From NCBI GenBank assembly GCA_046154665.1, contig JBJXFG010000018.1, positions 1 through 64,000 on the forward strand: a DNA stretch of 64,000 nucleotides, in the 5' to 3' direction. Position 1 is the stretch's first letter, and every line of letters starts with the position of its first letter. The notes under the pieces are model-generated. The model saw only the letters and a list, made by a program, of their open reading frames with translations, was not told the origin of the DNA and made no database searches. The position numbers and the translations under genes were made by a program. This document shows, piece after piece, positions 8,057 to 15,343 of the stretch. This stretch comes from JAFLCM01 sp046154665 (GTDB lineage Bacteria; Planctomycetota; Phycisphaerae; Phycisphaerales; UBA1924).

Positions 8057-10345
8057 ATGAAGCGCACCACACTTGCCGTTCTTGTTGCTGGCGCCGCCGT
8101 GACTCTGGTCGCGCTCGCCCACCCGGGTCACAACCACGAGGCCGACGCGCAGCAGCCGTGGTCCGGGCCGGCGTGGAACATCGAGAACGGGACGCCGCCA
8201 CCGCTGAACTTTCCTTCGAACAACGTGCAGCTGCTGGCGTGGCTGCCGCTGACGCAGTTGGCCAACGGGCTCTCGAGCGCCAACACCTGCTGGGGGTATG
8301 TGTCGCCCTCGGGGCGCGAGTACGCGATCATCGGCACCAACGCCACCACCTGCTTCGTCGAAGTGACCAACCCGGCCAACCCCGTGGTCGTCGCCAACAT
8401 CACCGGCCCGGTGAGCCTGTGGCGTGACATGAAGATCTATCAGAACTTCTGCTACGCCGTCAGCGAGGGCGGCGGCGGCATCCAGATCATGAACCTGGCC
8501 AACATCGACAACGGCGTGGTGACGCTTGTCGGCACGGTCAACACCCCGGACACCGCCGCCACGCACACGATGTTCATCAACGAGCAGTCCGGCTACCTCT
8601 ACCGCTGCGGCGGACAAGGGTTCAGCAACGGCCCGGGCGGGCTGCGCGTGTATTCACTCGCGAACCCGGCGGCACCGGCGTTCGTCGGGCAGTGGACGCC
8701 TCGCTATGTCCACGAGACGCAGGTGGTTTCGTACACCACCGGACCCTTCGCGGGGCGCGAGATTGCCTTCTGCTTCGCCAACGACACCGGCACGGGCGTG
8801 AACCCGGCGGTGGACATCGTCGACGTCACCAACAAGTCGAACATCTTCCTGGTCTCGCGCGTGACGTACCCGAATGCTCGGTTCTCGCACCAGGGATGGC
8901 TGTCGCCAGACCGTCAGTTTCTCTATCTGAACGACGAACTCGACGAGCAGGACCTGAACCTGCCCACGCTCACCCGCGTGTTCAACGTGTCGAACATCGC
9001 CGCGCCGTTCTTCGTCGGCACCTTCGGCAACGGCGGCGGTGCCATCGACCACAACCTCTACACCAAGGGCAACCGCATCTACGAGTCGAACTACCGCTCG
9101 GGCCTGCGCGTCTTCGACGCCACCAACCCCACCAGCCCCACCGAGATCGCCTTCTTCGACACCTACCCGGACAACGACGGCGACAACTTCAACGGCCTCT
9201 GGAACAACTACCCGTTCTTCCCCAGCAACATCGTCATCGGCAGCGACATCGAGAAGGGCCTGTTCGTCTGGTGGGTCGGGCCGCAGCAGCTCAGCTTTGA
9301 TTCCTCGAACCCGGCCAACCCCAACCCCGCGCCCCCGGTGGGCACGAACATCAAGGTGAAGGTCACCGGCCTGAACGGTGCCAGCGTGCAGCCCAACACC
9401 GTGCAACTGTGGTACTCGGTCAACGGCGGGTCGGGCACCACGCTTCCCATGACCGCCACCGGCGTGCCGGATCAGTTCGGCGCCAGCCTGCCGAACCTGC
9501 CCTGCGGCGGGCAGATCACGTATTACTTCTCGGCCAAGGCCGACAACGGCATCCAGTTCCGCTATCCCGGGACGGTGTTCACCGCGAATGTCGCGTACGA
9601 CACCACGACCACCTTCGCCGAGAACTTCGAGGTCGACAACGGCTGGAGCACCCTCACCGCGGGCGACAACGCCACCGCGGGCCGGTGGGTGCGCGTCGAT
9701 CCCAACGGCACCGCGGCGCAGCCCGAAAACGACAACCCCGCCGGCACCGGCACGCTGTGCTTCGTCACCGGCCAGGGCACGGTGAACGGCACCGTGGGCG
9801 AGGCCGACGTGGACGGCGGCACGACCACGCTGACATCACCCGTGCTGAATGCAACAGGCGGTCCCCCGGCGGCCGATGCGTACATCTCGTACTACCGCTG
9901 GTACTCGAACAACACCGGTGCCGCGCCCAACAGCGACTCGATGCCGGTGCAGATCTCGAACAACAACGGCACGAACTGGGTGCAACTCGAGTTGGTGACG
10001 GAGAACGCGGGCGAGTGGCGTCCCAAGCAGTTCCGGATCGCCGACTTCGTCACGCCGACGAGCCAGATGCGGGTGCGCTTTCTGGCGCGCGATCTGGGCT
10101 CGGGCTCGATCGTCGAGGCGGGTGTGGACGATGTCGAGATCGTGTTCCTGGATTGCGCTCCGCCGCCGCCGTCGTGCCAGGGCGATCTGAACGGCGACAA
10201 CGCCGTGAACGTGGCCGACCTGACGATCTTCCTCGGGCAGTTCGGTCAGGCGGGGGCTGGTCTGTCGGGCGACCTCAACGGCGACAATGTCGTCAATGTG
10301 GCCGACTTGACGCTGTTCCTCGGACGGTTCGGGGTGGCGTGCTGA
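8057..10345 (+). CDS. Secreted LVIVD/choice-of-anchor B protein with GC-type dockerin tail
   Basis: A 762-residue exported protein. Residues 1-32 form a signal peptide (MKRTTLAVLVAGAAVTLVALA). Residues ~50-415 are repeated units containing the phrase VFxVxNxxxPxxVG (for example VEVTNPANPVVVANI, RVFDATNPTSPTEIAFFDT), the LVIVD/beta-propeller pattern of choice-of-anchor B proteins. A beta-sandwich region (~430-520) and a jelly-roll-like region (~525-705) follow. The C-terminus has two calcium-loop repeats (GDLNGDNAVNVADLTIFLGQ and a second copy), ending FGVAC with a terminal Cys. Such tails belong to the GC-type dockerin family and probably attach the protein at the cell surface. Alone in its operon; ligand unknown. 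Confidence 0.85.
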   Translation: MKRTTLAVLVAGAAVTLVALAHPGHNHEADAQQPWSGPAWNIENGTPPPLNFPSNNVQLLAWLPLTQLANGLSSANTCWGYVSPSGREYAIIGTNATTCFVEVTNPANPVVVANITGPVSLWRDMKIYQNFCYAVSEGGGGIQIMNLANIDNGVVTLVGTVNTPDTAATHTMFINEQSGYLYRCGGQGFSNGPGGLRVYSLANPAAPAFVGQWTPRYVHETQVVSYTTGPFAGREIAFCFANDTGTGVNPAVDIVDVTNKSNIFLVSRVTYPNARFSHQGWLSPDRQFLYLNDELDEQDLNLPTLTRVFNVSNIAAPFFVGTFGNGGGAIDHNLYTKGNRIYESNYRSGLRVFDATNPTSPTEIAFFDTYPDNDGDNFNGLWNNYPFFPSNIVIGSDIEKGLFVWWVGPQQLSFDSSNPANPNPAPPVGTNIKVKVTGLNGASVQPNTVQLWYSVNGGSGTTLPMTATGVPDQFGASLPNLPCGGQITYYFSAKADNGIQFRYPGTVFTANVAYDTTTTFAENFEVDNGWSTLTAGDNATAGRWVRVDPNGTAAQPENDNPAGTGTLCFVTGQGTVNGTVGEADVDGGTTTLTSPVLNATGGPPAADAYISYYRWYSNNTGAAPNSDSMPVQISNNNGTNWVQLELVTENAGEWRPKQFRIADFVTPTSQMRVRFLARDLGSGSIVEAGVDDVEIVFLDCAPPPPSCQGDLNGDNAVNVADLTIFLGQFGQAGAGLSGDLNGDNVVNVADLTLFLGRFGVAC

Positions 10346-10359
10346 GGCGGATTGAAGGC

Positions 10360-10535
10360 ACGCGAAGCGGGCCACCGATGGTTGCCAGCGGCGCAGCCGC
10401 TGGTCGATCGCAGGAGATTTGCACCGCCCGAGAAGCGGGCGGGCGTGTCATCGCCGTAACGAATCGCGCGCCCGTTTCATAGGCGGCATCGCAAGAAGTC
10501 CCCCCCACCAACGGCTGCGCCGCTGACAACCATCG
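10360..10535. repeat. GAA-loop hairpin repeat (family B), inverted pair
   Basis: Contains the family core GATGGTTGCCAG on the plus strand (arm 10374-10404) and an inverted second arm (10507-10535). The hairpin at 10425-10441 has GCCCGA, GAA, GCGGGC. Other copies lie at 32652-32739, 43083-43202 and 51623-51714. Confidence 0.75.
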
Positions 10536-10553
10536 CGCACCCGATTCGCATGT

Positions 10554-10596
10554 GAGCGCGACGATTCGCTTCGAAGACTCCGCTCATCGTCGGCGT
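10554..10596 (-). repeat. 44-bp palindromic repeat (family C), copy 1
   Basis: On the minus strand it reads CACGCCGACGATGAGC, a short centre, then GCGAATCGTCGCGCTC. Copies 2 and 3 are at 31554-31597 and 42994-43036. It sits next to a family B element here and at 43 kb. Confidence 0.75.
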
Positions 10597-10625
10597 GGGA
10601 CGAACGAAGCGCTCTTACAGCCGCC

Positions 10626-11567
10626 TCAAAACACACTCACCCGCGCCCGAAGGGCCGCCGCCACCGCGATGCCCGCCTTGTGTACCGCCCGCACGCGCAC
10701 GCGGTGCGAGACCACCCTCCTCGGGTCGGCGTCGATCTTCGAGAGCAGCCGCGAATAGATCCGCGTCATCGCCCACAGCGTCGGGCGGCACGCGGGCTCG
10801 ATCATGCGGTCGAGCGGGGCCGAGAGGGTGTACTGCGACCGGGCCCAGTCGCCCACGCGGCGCACGAGCGCGGCGCAGCGCGGGTGGTCGATCCAGCCGC
10901 GCAGCTCCGCCGGGGTCAGGCGCGCGGCCTCAAAGTCTTCCAAAGGGATGTACACACGCCCGCGGTCGTGATCCTCCGCGAAATCACGCAGGATGTTGGT
11001 GAGCTGGAACGCCAGGCCCCGCGCGGACGCGAGCCGCCGCGCCTCGGCACGGTCGACGCCAGGCCGCAGACCCCAGATGTCGATGCAGATCAGCCCCACC
11101 ACCGACGCCACGCGGTAGCAGTAGCGCTCCAGCTCCTCGCGCGTCTGATAGACGGGGCGTCCGGGCACATGAGCGGCGTCGTTGAGCGTGTCCTCGCGCA
11201 GCCCTTCGATCAGCCCGCGCAAGTCGGCGCGATCGATCGGGAACGACGCGACGGTGTGCGCGAAGGCACGCCACACCGGGTCTTGCTGGGCAAACTCATC
11301 GAGCCCCAGCCCCGCGAATAGACGCTCGGATCGACGCGTGAACTGGTCGAGCAGCGAGGCGCGCCTCTCCGGCGTCTCGGCGAGATCGATATCGTCGTCG
11401 CCGGTGCGCATCCACGCGTAGATCGCGTAGATCGCCGAGCGTTTGGGCTCGGGGCTGAGGCGCAGGCCGTAGTAAAAGTTGCGGGCGTGGGCCCGCACAA
11501 GCTGGCGGCATGCCTCGAAATCCGGCTCGAGCTGCGGGGGGATTGGCGCGGCGGCGTGGGCCGTCAT
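10626..11567 (-). CDS. hpnD: Presqualene diphosphate synthase-type (HpnD) trans-prenyltransferase
   Basis: Squalene/phytoene synthase family protein of 313 residues, expected to condense two farnesyl diphosphates to presqualene diphosphate. The first Asp-rich motif is in AWMRTGDDDIDL (residues ~44-55) and the second in TNILRDFAEDHDRGRVYIP (~175-193); the CYRVASVVGLICIDIWG helix is typical of the family. It overlaps hpnC by the 4-base ATGA (start 11567, hpnC stop 11564-11566), so translation is probably coupled. The family also contains phytoene synthases; the pairing with a second, HpnC-like paralogue is the reason for the HpnD call. The amine-oxidase partner HpnE is not in the window. Confidence 0.82.
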   Translation of the reverse strand: MTAHAAAPIPPQLEPDFEACRQLVRAHARNFYYGLRLSPEPKRSAIYAIYAWMRTGDDDIDLAETPERRASLLDQFTRRSERLFAGLGLDEFAQQDPVWRAFAHTVASFPIDRADLRGLIEGLREDTLNDAAHVPGRPVYQTREELERYCYRVASVVGLICIDIWGLRPGVDRAEARRLASARGLAFQLTNILRDFAEDHDRGRVYIPLEDFEAARLTPAELRGWIDHPRCAALVRRVGDWARSQYTLSAPLDRMIEPACRPTLWAMTRIYSRLLSKIDADPRRVVSHRVRVRAVHKAGIAVAAALRARVSVF

Positions 11568-12568
11568 GCGCGTCCCCCGGGCCCCCCGGGCGGCACGGGC
11601 CGCGCCGGCCCGAAGGATCGGAACGCCGCGGCGACGACGATGGACAGCTTCGCGAGTTTGCCGAGCTTGGGCCGGTGCCACAGCGTGGTGCAGCCGGCGC
11701 GTTCGACGCGGTCGAGCACCCGCTCGCCGCCCGCGCCGAACATCCACACCACGCGCCCCATCGGCCCGCCGAGGCGCCCGGGAAGCGGTCGGCCGCGCTC
11801 GAACAGCGTCCGCGTGCGCTCGCACAGCGCGCGCACCGCGCGGATGTAGCGCACGCGATTGTCGGGCAGTGAACCCGCTGCGCCGTCGGTTTCATCCAGC
11901 CACGCGCGGAGCTGCGCATCGCTCAGGCCGGTTTCCGCCCGTGGCAGATACACACGGTCGCGCTCCAGCAGATCGCGGCGCACGTCCTGCCAGAAGTTGG
12001 TGAGTTGCAGCGCCGTGCAGGTGGCGTCGGACATGGTGACGAGTTCGTCCCAATCGGGGTGCTCGGGGCGCACGCCGCTGAGGTGCAGGATGATCCGACC
12101 GACGGGGTCGGCGCTGCGCGTGCAATAGTCGAGCAGCTGCGTCCACGTCTCGTAGCGGGTGATGCGCTGGTCCTGCTCGAAGGCGTCGATGAGGTGGTGG
12201 AACGGCGCGGCAGGCAGCCGGTGCTTGCGGATCGTCTTGGCCAACGCGACGAAGACGGGATGGGTGGGGGCGGGAACCGACGCCGGCGCGGCCTCATCCG
12301 AGGCGGACGCCACGCACCCTTCGAGCATCCGTCGCCATTCGGCGAGCAGTTCGAGCGAGCGCAGGCGGGCCTCGGGTCCGACGCCGGTCTCGTCGCCGAG
12401 GTCGTCGCAGGTTCGGCAATAGGCGTACACCGCGCCGAAATCAGCGCGGAGATCGCGCGGGACCAACCGCGTCAGGACAGGGAAGTTTTCATAGTGCGTC
12501 CGGGCCAGGCGATCGACATGCTCGGCGGCGGAGCCGGGGCCCACGCCGAGCGGGGCGTCGCCGGGCAT
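11564..12568 (-). CDS. hpnC: Hydroxysqualene synthase-type (HpnC) protein
   Basis: A 334-residue member of the squalene/phytoene synthase family, first gene of the hpnC-hpnD pair. In the HpnC/D/E route HpnC turns presqualene diphosphate into hydroxysqualene. HYENFPVLTRLVPRDLR near the N-terminus is a strong HpnC signature; YAYCRTCDDLGDE and TNFWQDVRRDLLERDRVYLP are the two Asp-rich Mg-diphosphate motifs. The start at the ATG at 12568 is preferred; a GTG at 12595 is possible. The open frame continues back to 13498 antisense to ispH, which I reject as coding. It is divergent from ispH, so isoprenoid precursor supply and squalene synthesis share one ~207-bp control region. Confidence 0.85.
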   Translation of the reverse strand: MPGDAPLGVGPGSAAEHVDRLARTHYENFPVLTRLVPRDLRADFGAVYAYCRTCDDLGDETGVGPEARLRSLELLAEWRRMLEGCVASASDEAAPASVPAPTHPVFVALAKTIRKHRLPAAPFHHLIDAFEQDQRITRYETWTQLLDYCTRSADPVGRIILHLSGVRPEHPDWDELVTMSDATCTALQLTNFWQDVRRDLLERDRVYLPRAETGLSDAQLRAWLDETDGAAGSLPDNRVRYIRAVRALCERTRTLFERGRPLPGRLGGPMGRVVWMFGAGGERVLDRVERAGCTTLWHRPKLGKLAKLSIVVAAAFRSFGPARPVPPGGPGGRA

Positions 12569-12775
12569 CGAGATGGCCAGTGTTGGAGAGTTCACGAGGC
12601 AAGTGGGGCAGGCCGGAATTCCGCCCGGACGTTCGGCGTGGGCGCGGGGCAAGGCTATCATGCCCGAACGCCGGGTGAAGCCGATGGTTTCTCGCGGCAA
12701 CCCGATTTTCTTCCGAACATCTCCGCCCGGTCGCGCGACCGACGCCGACATTCTCTCGCTCACTCTCTTCCGCAC

Positions 12776-13813
12776 ATGCGCATCCTTCTTGCCAACCCCC
12801 GCGGCTTCTGTGCCGGCGTCCGCATGGCCATCGACGTCGTCGACCAACTGCTGGACCTGTGCAAGGGCCAGCCGCTGTACGTCTTCCACGAGATCGTCCA
12901 CAACAAGCACGTCGTCAACCGCTTCCGCGAACGCGGCGTCACGTTTGTCGAAGACCTGCTCGACGTGCCCAACGGCGCGATCGTCGTTTTCAGCGCCCAC
13001 GGCGTGTCGCCCGAGGTCCGGCGCATCGCCAAAGAGAAAAGCCTCACCGCCGTGGATGCCACCTGCCCGCTGGTCACGAAGGTTCACGTTGAGGCGATCC
13101 GGTATGCCAAGCAGGGCATCCAGATGCTGCTCATCGGGCACAAAGACCATCAAGAGGTGCAGGGCACCCTCGGCGAAGCACCGGAGATGATCCAGGTGGT
13201 CGAGAGCCCGGCGGACATTCCTCGTCTCAAGATCAAGGACCCCGAGAAGCTCGCGTATCTGACGCAGACGACGCTGAGCACCGACGATGCCGAGGTGATT
13301 ATTCAGGCGCTGAAGAAGGCGTTCCCGAAGATCCAAGCCCCGCCGACGAGCGACATCTGCTACGCCACGACGAACCGCCAGCACGCGGTGCGTCAGATCG
13401 CGCCCGACGCCGACCTGGTGCTGGTGATCGGCAGCAAGAACAGCAGCAACAGCAAGCGTCTCACGGAGATTTCCGAGAACGTCGGCTGCCCAGCCCACTT
13501 GATCGACGACGTGTCAGAACTGCGTTCGGAGTGGTTCGAGGGGGTCGAGGCGGTGATGGTCACGGCGGGCGCTTCGGCCCCCGAAGACCTCGTCGCGGGC
13601 CTTTCTCGCGAGCTCGTGAAACGCTTTGACGCCACCATCGAGGTGCGGAACATCGTCGAGGAAGACACCGAGTTCAAGCTGCCCGCGGCCCTGGGCACCA
13701 TGATGAAAGCGCAGGGGATCAACCCGGAATCGAGGCGCATCCGCGTGAGTTCACCGGTGATTTCCGAAGAGGTGTACGGGGCGGTGCCGTTGACGGTTGG
13801 GGCGAGCGGCTGA
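12776..13813 (+). CDS. ispH: 4-hydroxy-3-methylbut-2-enyl diphosphate reductase
   Basis: Last enzyme of the MEP isoprenoid pathway, reducing HMBPP to IPP and DMAPP with a [4Fe-4S] cluster. The 345-residue protein has the three cluster cysteines C12 (NPRGFCAGV), C97 (DATCPLV) and C195 (ICYATTNRQ), and the substrate-binding segments FHEIVHN, SAHGVS, GHKDHQEVQGT and SKNSSNSKRL. Start is the ATG at 12776, immediately at the first strand. It is divergent from hpnC-hpnD, which consume its products after elongation. Confidence 0.96.
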   Translation: MRILLANPRGFCAGVRMAIDVVDQLLDLCKGQPLYVFHEIVHNKHVVNRFRERGVTFVEDLLDVPNGAIVVFSAHGVSPEVRRIAKEKSLTAVDATCPLVTKVHVEAIRYAKQGIQMLLIGHKDHQEVQGTLGEAPEMIQVVESPADIPRLKIKDPEKLAYLTQTTLSTDDAEVIIQALKKAFPKIQAPPTSDICYATTNRQHAVRQIAPDADLVLVIGSKNSSNSKRLTEISENVGCPAHLIDDVSELRSEWFEGVEAVMVTAGASAPEDLVAGLSRELVKRFDATIEVRNIVEEDTEFKLPAALGTMMKAQGINPESRRIRVSSPVISEEVYGAVPLTVGASG

Positions 13814-13865
13814 CGAAACCGCGAACGCGCGGCCTCGCCCGCAGTTGCCACGCCGCCTGCCCTTA

Positions 13866-13932
13866 TGACTTGATGCCTCGATGCCTCTTGCCTCGATGCC
13901 TTCTTCTGATGCCTGATCCCCGGTCCCCGGTA
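13866..13932. repeat. GATGCCTC-period tract before rlmN
   Basis: Imperfect octamers (GATGCCTC, TTGCCTC, GATGCCTT) followed by CCCCGGT doublets, ending 5 bases before the rlmN start. One of several unrelated short-period tracts that abut start codons in this window. Confidence 0.6.
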
Positions 13933-13937
13933 CCTCC

Positions 13938-15095
13938 TTGATCAACCCCCCCAACCACATCTTCGACCACACCCTCGACTCGCTGAAAACGTGGTGCGCC
14001 GAGAAGGGCTGGCCGCACTTCCGAGCCGACCAGATTCTCGAGTGGGTCTACCGCAAGGGCGTCGCCGACCCGGCGCTGATGAGCAACATCAAGCCCGCCG
14101 AACGCGAGCTGCTCGCGGCGGAGATGGCCTTCCTCTCAGGCCGCACCGTCTCGCAGCAAACCGCCTCCGACGGCACGGCGAAGCTGCTCATCCAGTGGGA
14201 TGATGTTTCGGGCGGCGGCCCTGCGACAACCAGCGAACAGGCCGGCTCCTCGGGGCTGACCGTACTGAACAACACGCCCGGCAACACGCTGGATAGCTCG
14301 CGGCAGACCGAGTGCGTGATGATCCCGACCGAAGACCGGCGCACGGCGTGCATCTCCAGCCAAGTCGGCTGCCCCGTCGGCTGCAAGTTCTGCGCCTCGG
14401 GCCTGGGCGGGCTCGACGGCAACCTCACCGCCGGGCGCATCGTCGAACAGGTGTGGCGGCTGGGGCGCTTGCCCGGGGTCGAGCGCATCACCAACGTCGT
14501 CTTCATGGGCATGGGCGAGCCGCTGAGCAACTTCGCGCCCGTGACCAAGGCGGTGCGGACGCTGGCGGCCCAGTGGGGGCCGTGGATCAGCGCGCGGAAG
14601 ATCACGATCTCGACGGTGGGGTTGCCCAAGGCGATTGATCGACTGGCCGACGAGATGGAACTGCCGGTGACGCTGGCGCTCTCGCTGCACGCGCCCAACG
14701 ACGCGCTGCGCCGCGAGCTGATCCCCTGGGCCAACTACACCACCATCAACGAGCTGATGGGCGCGTGCTCGAAATGGTTCGAGAAAACAGGCCGAGAAAT
14801 CACCCTCGAGTACATCATGCTCGGCGGCGTGAACGACCAGGAACACCACGCGCGCGAGCTCGCCGACGTCGCCCGCACGCTGCGGGCCAACGTCAACCTC
14901 ATCCGCTACAACGAGGTGGCGGGCCTGCCCTTCGAGCGGCCGACCAACGAGGACGTGCGCCGCTTCCAGGAAGTGCTCAAGACGCGCCGCATCAACACGC
15001 ACATCCGCGCCAGCCGCGGACGTGACATCGCGGCGGCGTGCGGGCAGCTGCGCCACGAGGCTGGGGGCGAGAAAGCAACCGCGGGGAAGGCGTAG
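13938..15095 (+). CDS. rlmN: Dual-specificity RNA methyltransferase RlmN
   Basis: Radical-SAM enzyme that methylates C2 of A2503 in 23S rRNA and A37 in some tRNAs. The [4Fe-4S]/SAM motif is C145xxxC149xxC152 (VGCPVGCKFCASG), and the second catalytic cysteine is in the C-terminal segment RDIAAACGQL. GMGEPLSN, STVGLP, LALSLHAPND and YIMLGGVND are family motifs. The start is the TTG at 13938 (MINPPNHIFDHTLDSL); no better start exists. A stretch of ~35 residues (VSGGGPATTSEQAGSS ... TLDSSRQ, about 89-122) interrupts the segment that normally leads straight to the ISSQVGC strand, making the protein slightly longer than usual (385 residues). Confidence 0.93.
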   Translation: MINPPNHIFDHTLDSLKTWCAEKGWPHFRADQILEWVYRKGVADPALMSNIKPAERELLAAEMAFLSGRTVSQQTASDGTAKLLIQWDDVSGGGPATTSEQAGSSGLTVLNNTPGNTLDSSRQTECVMIPTEDRRTACISSQVGCPVGCKFCASGLGGLDGNLTAGRIVEQVWRLGRLPGVERITNVVFMGMGEPLSNFAPVTKAVRTLAAQWGPWISARKITISTVGLPKAIDRLADEMELPVTLALSLHAPNDALRRELIPWANYTTINELMGACSKWFEKTGREITLEYIMLGGVNDQEHHARELADVARTLRANVNLIRYNEVAGLPFERPTNEDVRRFQEVLKTRRINTHIRASRGRDIAAACGQLRHEAGGEKATAGKA

Positions 15096-15149
15096 AGAAC
15101 TCCCCGCTCACGCCGGAGGGATGACCCAACGCCGCGCAGAACCGCTGTC

Positions 15150-15254
15150 GTGCCACTGACGGCGGTCCGCTCTGGGACCGACATCAGTGTCGGCTCACCA
15201 TGCGGGCTGGTCCGTCCGCACTGCTGTTTCCGAGGACGGAGCCAGCAGTGGCAC
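15150..15254. repeat. 105-bp two-hairpin palindromic element (family A), copy 1
   Basis: Ends are the inverted 9-mers GTGCCACTG (15150-15158) and CAGTGGCAC (15246-15254). Inside are a left hairpin (CACTGACGGCGGTCC ... GGACCGACATCAGTG), a variable 29-nt middle, and a right hairpin (CACTGCTG ... CAGCAGTG). Lies between rlmN and thrA. Confidence 0.88.
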
Positions 15255-15343
15255 GGAGTCGCGTCACGATGTGCTGGCGTGATCAACCGACCCAATCAGC
15301 GCCCCAGAGCGGGGATATCATCCGCCCCTCATGAGGAACCATC

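Noticed and set aside
11564..13498. 644-codon open frame on the minus strand
   Set aside because: Only the part below 12568 is HpnC; the rest is antisense to ispH, which has all its cluster cysteines.
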